Shown here: positions 22,119-33,178 of the stretch, piece after piece | Layout: the number at the start of each line of letters is the position of its first letter | Position numbering within the stretch: position 1 is the stretch's first letter | Assembly: GCF_003086295.3 (NCBI RefSeq) | Contig: NC_092040.1 | Coordinates: 1,240,001 to 1,304,000, forward strand | Length of the DNA: 64,000 nt | Origin: Arachis hypogaea | Taxonomy: Eukaryota; Streptophyta; Magnoliopsida; Fabales; Fabaceae | Reading direction: 5' to 3' | Program-made: the position numbers and the translations under genes | The notes under the pieces: model-generated | What the model was told of the DNA's origin: nothing | What the model saw: only the letters and a program-made list of their open reading frames with translations | Databases searched by the model: none

Positions 22119-24265
22119 GAGCTCGTGTCATACGATAATGCTTGAGATAGGCATTGGATTATTGAAATAAAATATGAATTTTTTGTTTTGGGGCGGGGGA
22201 ATAAATGAATAAAGCATTGTTTGAGATTAACACGTGATGATGTATTATTATAATTGCAGTGGAGTATAATAATATGTGTTGAAAGTAACATTTATATAAA
22301 CATATTACAAATGATAAGGTTAAGGTACGTAGTCTAGCAACTTCTAAAGTTCCAATTGCAATTTTTAATCGTTGTTTTCTAACTTGTAAATGCATATGTG
22401 TAATAGTTTTAGAAAAATGGTGATTTCACTTTTTTTTATAATATTACTCTACATATAATGTTTTTATATATTATATATTTCATAACTTTATAAAAAAATG
22501 ATATTATCAAAATTAGAGTGATAATTTATTTCCGTAGTCTTATTTCTTTATTTATGAAAATTTAAGTGATACACAATACACTAAAAAATATTAGGAAGGA
22601 AAAGGCCAAAAGAAATCAAAACACATACACAATCAGCAGATGGATAATATTAAGGATGAGCTGAGTTTAGTAAAATTTATTAAAAGGTGTTTATGTTTTT
22701 TAAAGTATAAATTTATATTTGGTAAATAAAAATATTGTATGTTTGTTTTTTAAGTTTTTAACAACCATGAATACTTTTAGAAATACCTGTGAAAATATAT
22801 TTCGGAATCAGTTTATATTATTAAATTATCAATTTTATTATATTAAAAATCATTTTAAATTTTAAAAGTAATTTCACCAAATACTATTATTATTGTAATT
22901 AACCTATACTTATTAAAAACTCCTTCTACTTTTTGTTTTAATTATCAAATATAAGTATCATAACTTTTAAAATATTATTTTGAAAACGATAAATTACTTT
23001 TAGAAAATATAACATATTTTAATAAAAGTATTTGAAATATAAAAAAAGTCTTAAATAGTTTAAAATTATATTTTTTTTATTTTTGCCTACTTTATTTATA
23101 TTCTTTATTTAAGACTGAAATAATTAAACAATATTAGTCATTAAACAGAATACGTGTATAATTATATATATAATTATAAATATTAAATTAAATATAATAA
23201 TTTTATGTTATTATTTTCTTATTCATTATTTTAAAATTTGTTAATAGACACCATGATTACGATAGGTTGCATTGTTTATCGATATATATGCGTTATTATT
23301 GCAGTTATATTCTTAGTTTAAACTTTAAACACATATATATATAAACGAGTTCAAAGTACAGGGGTTGTTGTAGCCATATAGGAGGGAATTATCGTCAGCA
23401 GTGCATATTCCGGAGCATAAACGACAATAATGAACATACATTGCCCTTGAAAATGATTAATAAAAGTTAAGAAATGAACAAAATAAAAAATTACTTTTAA
23501 TACTATAAAAAAATTATAACAAATATATTAAAAGGCATACATTTTGGCACATTTATTGTATGTTGACCTCACGTTGCCCCTAGACGCTTTTTATTTTTGT
23601 TATTGGGCTTTTATTAGTGTTTTCAAATAATGGAAGAATTTATATATTTTTTAGTAAAGTACCATTTGTACCCATGAAAGTTGAAAACGCTGACAAATGT
23701 ATCCACGAGAGAAGGAAACTACCAAATGTAACCATCAATCGTGACATTCGTAGGACGAAACTAACCAAGCCTTATTCCGGCGTTGACTCCGTTAGTAACT
23801 CATCTTCCGTGGCACTCCCCGGTGTGACATGGCTTTGGGGCTTCCCAGGTGGAAATTATAAATACAATCACCTAAAAATATAATTGGATTTCGAAATTTA
23901 ATTTTTTTTAAAAAAAGGGAAATTAAAATTGAACAGTTATCAGAGGTAAACCTATTCGCGCGTTTCACAGAACAGAGGGTAGAGCCCTAAGACTAAACTG
24001 TTCATCTTCTCCACTCACAGAAAATCTCCGGCCCTAACGATAATCTCCGTGGTCAAGAGAGGGTGGTTGTTGGTGTGGATCGTGTCAGCTCTTGGAGTTG
24101 CGTGGTGTCATCCATAGGTAAGTACTAAGCCTCGATTTCTCTGTCGTTGTTTTCTGGATTTTTGGTGCATGGTTGTGGGTATGAGGTTTTTATTAGGGTG
24201 TCTTTGTAGTGGCTATGATCTGGTTGTGAATTGGATTTCTTTTGTGTATACATGTGTGTTTGCAG

Positions 24266-26362
24266 ATGGCAACTATCCACATTACACTAGTCATTAGTCA
24301 TAGAGGAAAATTTGAAAAGGGTGATCATGAAAAACTGGCATATGTTGGTAGAGAGAAAACAGAGATTGAAAGAGTGAATGTGGACACGCTTAATAAGTTC
24401 TTCATGAATGACTTAGTAAAGGACATAGGGTACAATGATGTGAGCGAGCTTTATTGGCTTGAACCTGGGAAGGAGTTGGATGGTGGGTTGAGATTGCTTA
24501 GACTAGACATGGATGTGGTGAGTATGTATGAAGCAGCCATTGCCAATGGGAGGAGAGTTGAAGTGTTCACCGAGCATCCAGTTGACGTTCCTGAGATTGC
24601 AGAAGAGAACAATGAACCAGAACCAGAGCTTGAGATATTAAATGTTAGTAGGACCCCAGTGAAGCACAGAACCAAATTGTGTGTTAGGAGACCCCAAACC
24701 CCAAAGAAGAAGAGAAAGAGAGTGGTGAAATTGAGTGAGACTGTAGGAGGTGTGCTTGGACCGGATGCCCAAACAGAGGATGCTGAGGGAGAGAAAGAAG
24801 TCGATCATACCCCAAGAAATACAGCACAACCAGAATTCAGCAATGATCAACCAAATATACCCACCCATTCACTAAAGGTAACCTTCGATGAGGCACCAAG
24901 GATCATTCAGCTACCAAATCCACCCACTAAACCCAACTTACCGCAATATCAACCTCTGGAGAAGACTCTTCCACAACTTGAACAACCAAATGTGTCAGCT
25001 GCAAGTGAGGAAACTGGAAACCAAATTCCAGTGTCTGCGGAGTCAGTGGCTCCCACTATGGATAAAGGGTCTGCCGAATCTGTCGAGGTTTTCACACAGT
25101 ACATCCCACAGCCTTGTCAAGAACCTGGTACTTGTAGTCAACCCAGTAGTTCACAGCCGGAACCAGATTTAAATCCAGATGTAGTTGGGGGTAGTCAACA
25201 GAAGTCCAAGTGACGATCAACAGTCAGGCCTCCACCTTCAGTGCCTGCCTCATAAGGTTATGGTGGATATAGGAAAGAGACTTGTTCATGTAGGTTTTGG
25301 CAACTGACTGGCTTGCCGTGCAGGCATGCATGTGCTGCACTGGCATATCAGAATAGGAAGCCAGAGGAACATGCACATAACTGGCTTTCCATGGAGGCAT
25401 ATAATAGCACATATCAATACGTTATCTAGCCTGTCCCTAGTCAAGAATACTGACAGCATGTTGATCTACCTCCTATATTACCCCCAGTATACAAGAAGCA
25501 GATTGGGAGGCCAAAGTTGAAGAGAGACAAAAAGAATGACGCCCCAAAGGAACCCCACCCAGATCCTCATAGGGCCCCCAGAAAGTATGGCCCCATCACC
25601 TGCAAGTATTGCCTAAAGGTAAACCATAATTCATATGCTCTCATTACTTGTGCTTTCAATGTCCACAACTTGAAAATTCATGTTACATGTATTGCAAACT
25701 GGACACAACAGTCGTAGCTGTTCCAAGAAGAAGGAAGCCATGGCTGGGAGTGCTGGGGGACAAAGTACAAATCCACACCCACCTGCTGAGGATGATGGGG
25801 ATCAGGCTGCTAGACAAGAGGAGATGTTCTGGGAAGAGAATCTGGAAGCAGTTGAAGCAGCTGAAGCAGCAGCATCTTAGCCACCAAATGTAAGTCTAAT
25901 GTTGTATTTTACAACTTCATTCTAAAAGTTCTTAATGAAATCAATCATATATTTCTACTGTTGTAGGAGACAAACTCAGTTCCTCAACCCATTCCTAATC
26001 CAGTGAGGTCTCCTTCAACTAGGCCAACAACTACAAAAAAGCCACCAAGGAAGGAAAAGAATCTGCGAAGACCACCACCAACTACTCACCAACCACAGTC
26101 TGCTCCAACAACACCAGCTATTACTACTCCATCACCCACGGCCTCTGATGTCCCACCCGTTGTGACAACTCAAACCATGCAAGCTGCCTCCCAGGGGACT
26201 ACTTCCAGATTCATGGAATTCATGCCTACTCCCATAAGGAGAGGATCAAGCTTAACTCCGTGGCCTCAGCCTGCCTTCCGTCATCCACCAAAAAAGAGGT
26301 CAACAACTGCACACTTGAAGGAAGGATCAAGCGGCAGCAGCAACTCCACTCCAATTCCTTGA
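24266..26362 (+). pseudogene. MULE transposase gene, catalytic core deleted
   Basis: Non-coding exon to 24117, intron 24118-24265 (GTAAGT...TTTGCAG), then ATG 24266. The 24266-25213 ORF (315 residues) starts with MATIHITLVISHRGKF, a PB1-like domain seen at the N-terminus of some plant MULE transposases, then an acidic, basic and proline-rich linker, and ends at TGA 25211-25213. The DDE transposase core is absent. After the junction, 25260-25610 encodes a SWIM zinc finger (CSCRFWQLTGLPCRHA) with an internal TAG at 25411-25413, then GRPKLKRDKK. A CCHC knuckle (CKYC before an apparent intron, TGHNSRSC after it) spans about 25602-25720; the intron acceptor reads CAA rather than CAG. The proline/threonine-rich C-terminus runs 25966-26362. 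Internal deletion plus stops make this a dead transposase, though the N-terminal ORF alone could be translated. Confidence 0.8.
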
Positions 26363-26772
26363 AGCAAGAGTGTTTATATTATGTTTTTTTTTCTTGGTAC
26401 TGTGCCATGGCAGTTTAGATTACAATTATTGGATATGTCACATACTATACCTACAATTGCTTATGTTTTGGTATTCGGTGTTTGTGCATGGTCATTGTTG
26501 AAAACTCATACCTATAACTAGTATAACTTGAACACTTCAGTTGCTAAATTTCTACGTACTTATGAGCTTATTTTGCATGTCTTTCATGTTATTTTGGAAC
26601 AAAAAGTAAAAAATGACTTGAAATTAGTATTAGTAATAGATAACTTCTGCAAATTTACAAGTCTTATAAGACTATTTTTGACATTTTCTGTCTTCCACAT
26701 GTCTACAAATGACAGATACATAATCGAACATGGGTATTTTTGTCAAACCCTAACACTGCAAACTGCTTGGGC

Positions 26773-27281
26773 TCAAAACCCCTTGAGAGTCAAATACAAA
26801 GTGCAGACAACATTACATACCACCACCATTGATATAATCACAAGCCAAAACCTAACTTTACTAACTTCAACTTCACACCTCCCTAACATCATCAGCATCT
26901 TCAGTTCAACGTTAGCATCATTAGCGTCTTCCTGCATCTTTCTTTCTGACAGTGCTCTCCTCAAACCCTCCCATTGCCCTTCGATTTCGTCTACCCATGC
27001 AAAGAAGTTGCAGTCCGAGTTCTATCCATGGCAGAAAAACTAAAATCAGATACCAATTCAACTCACAGAGAACAGGATGTAAAACGAGTTACCTTCCAAT
27101 TGGGACAACGTACGAACCACCTCCCAAGATTCATCGCCGTCCCTGACTGTAACAGCGTCACCCCCAACCCACAGAGACATCTCCCATTAAACTTCCTATC
27201 ATGCACCCTTCCTGAATTTGAGCTTCCAGACACACTACCATTGCCATTCGAAGTTGGAGTAAACAGTCTTCGCCTCGACAT
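26773..27281 (-). CDS. GRF zinc-finger membrane protein carried by the MULE
   Basis: Two exons, 27093-27281 and 26773-27021, joined in phase across a 71-base GT-AG intron; 145 residues. Residues 35-74 form a GRF-type zinc finger: C35-x-C37, G53-R54-x-F56, C59-P-N and C67-N-F-F-x-W. The usual NPGR motif is NLGR here. A charged helix with coiled-coil character follows (about 80-120), then a hydrophobic segment near the C-terminus (FWLVIISMVVVCNVVCTLYL) that should span a membrane. GRF fingers bind single-stranded nucleic acid in the proteins where they have been studied; function here is unknown. The gene runs opposite to the transposase remnant. The frame stays open upstream to an ATG at 27584 inside the TIR, so a longer product with about 101 extra residues is possible. 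No stop or splice defect is visible. Confidence 0.75.
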
Positions 27282-27617
27282 CGGTATAATTTTGAAGATT
27301 TTTGTGAATCTAGGGTTAGGGTTCTTATTGGGGATGGAACAAGCTTTGAATTTGGGAAATTTTGGGGTTGAGGATACATTATAACGGTCACACAGCTCAG
27401 AAATCCACGTAAGAGGCCCCCCAAGCCATGTCACGCCGAGGAGTGCCACGGAAGATGAGTTACTAACGGAGTCAACGCCGGAATAAGGCTTGGTTAGTTT
27501 CGTCCCACGAATGTCACGATTGATGGTTACATTTGGTAGTTTCATTCTCTCGTGGGTACATTTGTCAGTGTTTTCAACTTTCATGGGTACAAATGGTACT
27601 TTACTCTATATTTTTTT

Positions 27618-29862
27618 TTTTGTTTAATTATTTTGTTGTCGATGAGTTTGAAAAATTTTAAATTAAATTAGTGATGACTAAACATTATTAATATAATTAA
27701 TTACAAAATTATTAACTTGATTTTGGTTCATATGTATTAATTAAATAATTTTGCTGTGCAGATTTTGCTATTGGGCCAAAAAAAATTGCCAGCCCAATAT
27801 GAGAAGGAGAATCAACCTTGGTTATGAAATTAGTATGTGAATGTTGGCTGAATTATTTTGTTAATTGGGCCAATATCTTGGTAAACAAAGCCCAGTACAT
27901 TCAGCCTTGAGCAAAAATTGTTATATTAAGTGGCTGAATTGTTTTTATAATTAGTTGGGCCAGATTCAATCATTACTATTAGCCTAAATTAATCTTTTGC
28001 TAGACACTAGCTTGCTTGGTCCGAAATGAAGAAAAGAGAGAAAGTAAATGCTTCTTGCTTCCAACGGATCTCTCTCTCATATGATGGATTCTAAATTTAA
28101 TTCAATTATCATTAATCACATGGGAACCATGAGAGAGAAATTAGCAATTGATTTGATTATTATCATCAATGCTACACGCTACCTAAAACAGAAAAATAGA
28201 AGTGAATTAATTCATTTTGATTTCTTCATTCAAATCCATTAAAAGTTTTCTCTTTTCTCTCTTATCTCTCTTCTTGCATTCGGTCACTTCACAGAGAAAG
28301 CATGAAAGCTTTTGCAAGCTATCAGAGTAATGAAGAAGAAGCTGGAAGCAAGCCAAAGACCATTGTAATGATGACAAGAAAAAGAAAACAAAAAGTATGC
28401 TGTGGCTGAGATCTTCACCCAAAAGGAGTAAAAGATTTGGTGAAGTAAGCTCATGCTCTCCATACCAAAAATAGAAAAAGATTTTCTCGGTCAGAGAAAG
28501 AAGATCTCAGAGGCATGGCTCGTCTCTGATTTGTGCTCACCCATCACAGAAGGTAGCTAAGGAGGTTACGTGAAAGAGGAAGCAAAAGTGGAGTAGAAGG
28601 AGCTGTCATACATCAAGAACGCATCAAGGGCTAGGAATCCTTCTTGGAGTGCAAGTCAAGATGGATGGCTCGGATTGATGAAGTTTGGTGTGAAGGGAAA
28701 ACACAGAGGTAATTGCATATTGGGTTTTACATTCAGTTATCTCTCCTCTCTCTCTGGCCGAACCGGTTTTGCATGAAGAAGAAGAAGTTTAGCTTGGTTC
28801 AACAGTTTCAACCGTGGAGGCTTCCCCTTCTATAAATAAGGGAAAACAGCCAGGGCTTGAAGTAAGGAAAAGAGTGAAAGCACAGTGTTCACATAGCTAC
28901 CTAAGCTAACAAAAGTTCTTCTCCTTCAATGTTTTCTATTTTGTAATTTTCTGTTTAATTTTGTCTATCTTGAGTCTCATGGAAAAAGGCAAACAGTGAG
29001 GTTTGTAAGAAAAAGTCATAGAGCAAAAAAAGACAAAGTGCATAAAATTAAAAGAAAAAGCTATTGATGTTCTTAGAGGTCCTTTGTACATCTGTGTTGT
29101 GTTTCATGATTCTGTGAGAATCCCCTTACAAGTTGGGTTAGCACTTAGCAGTTGAAATTTTGGTGGGTTACCAAGTCAAGTTCAGTTTTGGGAATAGATT
29201 CTGGACTTGTCCCATATTGGAAGGGTAGTTCCTAGGGAGAATTGGTGTTTGTAATCAAAGATGATTATAATGAAATTCCATCATTGATGTGATGGAGACT
29301 GGATGTAGGCTGCATTGCACTTAGCAGCTGAACCAGGATATATCTTGGTGTAATTTTCTCTCTCTTCTACTCCATTTCTGATTCTGTTGCATAAGAGACA
29401 AAACTGAAAAATATCTCCTCACTGGTCACGAGACAAAACAAAAAAGTCTCTTGGCTAGGCACAAGACAAAAACAAGAAATATCTCCTCAAGTGTTCTGAA
29501 GGACAGCAATAGTAACTAAGCGAAAAAGGAGTTAAGATTCAACCTCCCATTCTCTTAGCCACTGATAAACCATCATTTGTTTCTATAGTTTCGCAAAATT
29601 TTCAATTATATTCTTATATTTTTTTTAATTGAGTTTTTGTACCAAAATTTGTTTTAATTGGGTCTCTATATTTATTTGTTTAATTGGATTCCTGCACCAA
29701 TATTTTTTTTAATTAGGTTCCTATATAATTAAGCCAATTACTGTTAAGAAGGACCTAATTGAAAAAAAAAATTGATGCAGAGATCCAATTAAAAAGAAAA
29801 AAAATATAGAGACCTAATTGAAAATTTCACAAAACTATAGAAACCAACATAGTAATTAAACC
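27618..29862. mobile_element. Fold-back MITE split by a solo LTR
   Basis: The right arm (about 29576-29862) ends TAGTAATTAAACC. Its reverse complement, GGTTTAATTAC...TTGGTTTCTATAG, matches the left arm, which is visible as GTTTAATTATTTTGT at 27622-27636 and resumes as TTCTATAGTTTCG after 29580. Repeated AATTGGATCC/AATTAGGTCC-type phrases fold on each other. The interruption is the LTR at 27637-29575. Confidence 0.65.
27637..29575 (+). mobile_element. Solo LTR (about 1.94 kb)
   Basis: Begins TGTCGATG and ends AAACCATCA (TG...CA), flanked by TTTGT at 27632-27636 and 29576-29580, a 5-base duplication. A TATA-like CTATAAATAAGG lies near 28831. No gag or pol fragment is attached on either side. 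The ends fit an unequal-recombination product of a full LTR retrotransposon. Short open frames inside have no recognisable domain. Confidence 0.7.
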
Positions 29863-29863
29863 T

Positions 29864-30212
29864 TTTTTTTATGTGGAGTGTACAAATTTAAGAGATAGAT
29901 TTATGATTTTAAAAAAATTAAATGTCCAATTCTGAGTATTAGATTTAGATTTTTTTTTGTATTTTAATATTAAAAATATTTTACATGTGTAAATTAGACT
30001 ATCTGATTTATATTATTTTACGATAAAAAAATATTTATTTCAACACAAATCAGACTCTTTAATTTGTGCACTATAAAATTTGACCCTTAGATTTCTTTAT
30101 TTCTCCAAATCTCAGAATCTGATTTGTTACTTAAAACAAAAAAAAGAATTAAATTCATATAAAAAATATACTAATTATTCATTATGATAAATTGCACACA
30201 ATTTTTTTCTAA
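29864..30212. repeat. Displaced continuation of block B upstream flank
   Basis: TTTTTTTTATGTGGAGTGTACAAATTTAAGAGATAG and the following 200 bases match the flank of block C at 52113-52215 and 52704-52825. It shows the uninterrupted site of the MITE at 52216-52703: GTATTTTAA occurs once here, near 29950. The MULE, MITE and LTR at 23652-29862 therefore interrupted block B flank. Confidence 0.75.
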
Positions 30213-31567
30213 GGTTGCAAGAACTGGACCGGTCAATGAACCGGTAGAGTGACTGGTTCACTGGTTCAAAAGTTCGATTGAAGTTTAACCGGAATTCAAT
30301 CGATTTAATTAAATATTAAATAAAATTATTAAAAATTAAACATACAATGAAACATGTAGCATGACCTTTTTTGTTACTATAACAATATCTGGTAAGTAAA
30401 CTAAAATCTGATCTCTTCTTATTCTTTTCAAAATTAAAATAAGAAAAATCTAAACCAACGTTTAATTTCCTAAATTTAGGGTAAAAGGAGAAATTAAAGA
30501 AAGAAATTATTGTAGAATTAACAATGCTGAAATGGAAGGGAATAAACAAAATTAATCATACCACCACCAACTCTAATTCAAAAGTCAGAACTCAGAACAC
30601 AACAAACAGAACAAAATATCAACTCACTCCAATTCAGATTTATAACACAGTAAATAGAAAAAGAAATAGCAACTCAAGAATCAGATCTCAGATTTCAATA
30701 ACTCGGTAAAATTAACAAAATACACGACCATAAATTGAAGCAAACAGAGTTAAATCTTTAAAAAATAGAACCTCAAAATCATAGAAATTAACAAAAGGGA
30801 AAAACTAAAGCAAAGTAATGGCGACCAAACTGACAGACGGAGGAACGAAACAGGCAGCAAGACTACTAGCAAGGGAGGAACGATGAGACAGACGGGATCG
30901 AGCAAACTCACCAACAATGGAGGAATCCAGCCGACCGCGCTTCGATCTGCAAGTCCACACGACGACGAAGATGAAAATGATGCAGAGAAGACGAGGATGG
31001 ACGGCCAAAGGTGACGACGTGGAGGAGACGATGATGGATGGCCAAGAGCTTGAAGCACCCTCTATCTGTCACTGCCAGCGGCAAGACACCCTCTGGCTGA
31101 CGAGAAGAGTTCGGCGACGGCGAAAGCAGTGACTGCTGTTGGCTGAGAGAAAGAGGGGCTGCTGACTGAGAGAGAGAGGGAAGTAGCGCCGTAGTGGGTT
31201 AGGAATTTTGTGCCATTTTGGTGAGTGAGACTGATGAGAGTGAGGGAGAAGGGAGAAGGGATTTGGGCAGAGAAGAGAGCAGAGATGAGTTGTTGTTGCT
31301 GATGAGTACGATGGGTGATTTAGAGATTAGGGTTAGCTTAGTTCGTTTTGCCTTTTTTTTCTTATAGGGACAAAACGACGCTGTTCAGAGTTTTTTTTTT
31401 TCAAACTAAAAAACTGGACGATTTTGCCAGTTTATCGGTTAACTGTCGATTCGACCAATTTTTTACCGATTTTTGTTAGACAATTTCTGAACTTACTTGG
31501 ACCGATTAAGTAGCCGATTCTTAATTAATCCGATTGAACCGGTCGGTCCGATGCGATTTTCAGAACC
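30213..31567. mobile_element. GGTT-bounded non-autonomous DNA element
   Basis: Imperfect inverted ends rich in ACCGG: GGTTGCAAGAACTGGACCGG at the left; the right end reads GGTTCTGAAAATCGCATCGG on the minus strand. The interior 30780-31330 is GC-richer and, on the minus strand, resembles a plant 5' UTR and first exon (CT-rich, preceded by AACCCTAATC). No transposase domain is visible. No clean target duplication found. Probably a deleted DNA transposon. Confidence 0.5.
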
Positions 31568-32727
31568 ATGTTTTTTTCATATTTAAAAAAATTAACCCTA
31601 AAATGCACAAATAACAAATCTGATATTATTATTTGGGGAGCTATATAGTCCGATTGTATGCATAGGTTTGTTTTAAATTTACATTTTATATTTTTTACAT
31701 TAGTAAAGAACATAAAATGTACATTTACTATTTAGACAACAACTATACAATATGTATATTAAAATTAACTATTAATATCAGTAATCAATATAAAATATAT
31801 ATTAAAATATAAAATATAAATTAAAAATAAATTAAATAATATATATATTTATATATAAATAATATATAATATTAATATTAATGATAAATTTTAATATATA
31901 AATAATATTTTTATTTAGACAAATAATATATAAAAGCTACCAAAATTAAACATAACTAAAATATTTTTGTAAGTCATACATATTTAGTTCAGATTATAAT
32001 TAATGAATACTTGTATTTTTCTACGCAAAATATTCTTAGTATTGAAATGTATATAAATTGTAAAGCCAAACTTTCTCGTAAGGAGAATTGAGATATTTAA
32101 TTTTGGCTTGGTTTAGTTAGTTTAGTAAAACTTTTTATAAATTTGTTTTATGTTTTTGAAAAGTTTAAATTTTTTGTTTTATATTTGGTAAATAAAAAAA
32201 TTATGTATTTATAGATTTTAAAAATTAAAGACAATTTAAAAATTTTTGATGAAAATACTTAAAAAATATAAAAGTTAGTTTGTGTTTATTAAAAAGTCTT
32301 ATAATATAATTTTATATATTAATAAATATCTAAATTTATTTTTATATTAACATAATTATTATATCATCTTTTTAAATTTTAAACATTATTTTACTAAATA
32401 TAATTCTTGTTTGTGTTTATTAAAATTTATTTTTAATTTGATTTAACAAATATAAATACTATAATTTTTTAAAAATTATATTTTAAAAACAAATTTTAGT
32501 AAAAAAATTTTAAAAAATAAAAATTTCATCAAACCAAAATTTAGTTTTGTTAGTATATCAATCGTATTTTGAAATTTTTTATTTGTTTTTTTAAATAATA
32601 TATTTTTTAAAATTAAACTCAAGAACATTATAATTACATAAGACTAATTAAAGAACCTACTATTTTAACTAATCTTAATTAATTATTATAAATTATTAAT
32701 TATTTTAAAGCATATTATAAAAAAATG
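31568..32727. other. AT-rich flank with block remnant and two MITE-like repeats
   Basis: 31600-31745 matches block A near 15776-15910 (ATTATTATTTGGGGAG, GTATGCATAGGTTTGTTTTAAA). 31737-31910 is a palindromic MITE related to 50278-50438, with TTTAGACA on both sides. 32105-32550 is related to the GTTTAGTAAAATTT repeat that also lies upstream of copies A, B and D. No gene. Confidence 0.55.
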
Positions 32728-33146
32728 TGTTCGGTTGAACGGTTTTCGGACGGTTCGGGTGGAGATTTGAGGAGGCGGGAACTCTTCGTTCGCGATTGTG
32801 CTGGGATCGGATCTGCCGGGTAGCCAAGCTCTTGTTATGGAAAGAGGGGGTGTCACCTGCAAAGACACTCCGACGCTCTAGTCAGTTAGTGTGCAGGTGA
32901 GAAATAGGTTGAGTGGAATGTGTGATGTACCTTGGGGGAGGGGTAGGACCCTCCCCTTATATACTATGTCAGATGTGGGTCCCACGAGGGCAGAACCCAC
33001 CTTCCTCGAAGTTTCCTTGTACAGCTGTGACGGCCAGCTGTCCCGGACGCGTGCTCGGGCCAGATACGAGTACATCATTCGACCATTCAAGTCGGGTGGT
33101 CAATGGGTCGGGTCGGCCCAAGTTCCCTTTGGGCCAGGCCGTAACA
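32728..33146 (-). mobile_element. 3' LTR of the minus-strand Tat-like gypsy element
   Basis: On the minus strand it starts TGTTACGGCCTGG just after a purine-rich TTGGGGGCAC tract (33147-33158) and ends CCGTTCAACCGAACA at 32728. A TATATAAGGGG promoter motif on the minus strand lies near 32954-32964. The 419-bp length, TG...CA ends and adjacent polypurine tract identify it as the LTR downstream of the pol at 39058-40803, from which it is now separated by the nested element at 33179-37020. Confidence 0.65.
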
Positions 33147-33178
33147 GTGCCCCCAACGCGTCAGCAATAGTCGCGTGG

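Larger units (their letters stand above)
17080..23651. repeat. Duplicated block B containing patatin-like copy B
   Basis: Same landmarks as the other blocks: 3' flank with AAGATTCTTATTCCATATTTGATTA, the gene, the upstream G-box region, GTCAGCAGTGCATATTCCGG and TTTTGGCACATTTATTG near 23540. Flank continuing past 23651 has been split by later insertions, and its next part is found at 29864-30130. A short insertion near 17585-17665 in the gene 3' flank is private to this copy. Confidence 0.75.
23652..27606. mobile_element. Mutator-like element, 195-bp TIRs, 9-bp TSD
   Basis: Inverted repeats of about 195 bases: 23652-23846 matches the reverse complement of 27412-27606, both starting AGTAAAGTACCATTTGTACC. 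Perfect 9-base duplication TATATTTTT at 23643-23651 and 27607-27615. Interior on the plus strand: PB1-like ORF, SWIM and zinc-knuckle remnants of a MURA-type transposase. Interior on the minus strand: a GRF zinc-finger gene. The DDE catalytic core is missing, so the copy is non-autonomous. It landed in the upstream flank of patatin block B. Confidence 0.92.

Noticed and set aside
23652..23883. 88-codon plus-strand ORF at the left MULE end
   Set aside because: It is the translated TIR; the mirror image appears at the right end, so not an independent gene.
26528..27384. Plus-strand ORFs at 26528-27043 and 26974-27384
   Set aside because: Antisense shadows of the GRF gene, whose splice sites and zinc ligands fit the minus strand.
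30750..31132. Ser/Arg-rich ORFs on both strands
   Set aside because: GC-rich composition gives open frames on both strands; no domain or conserved start.
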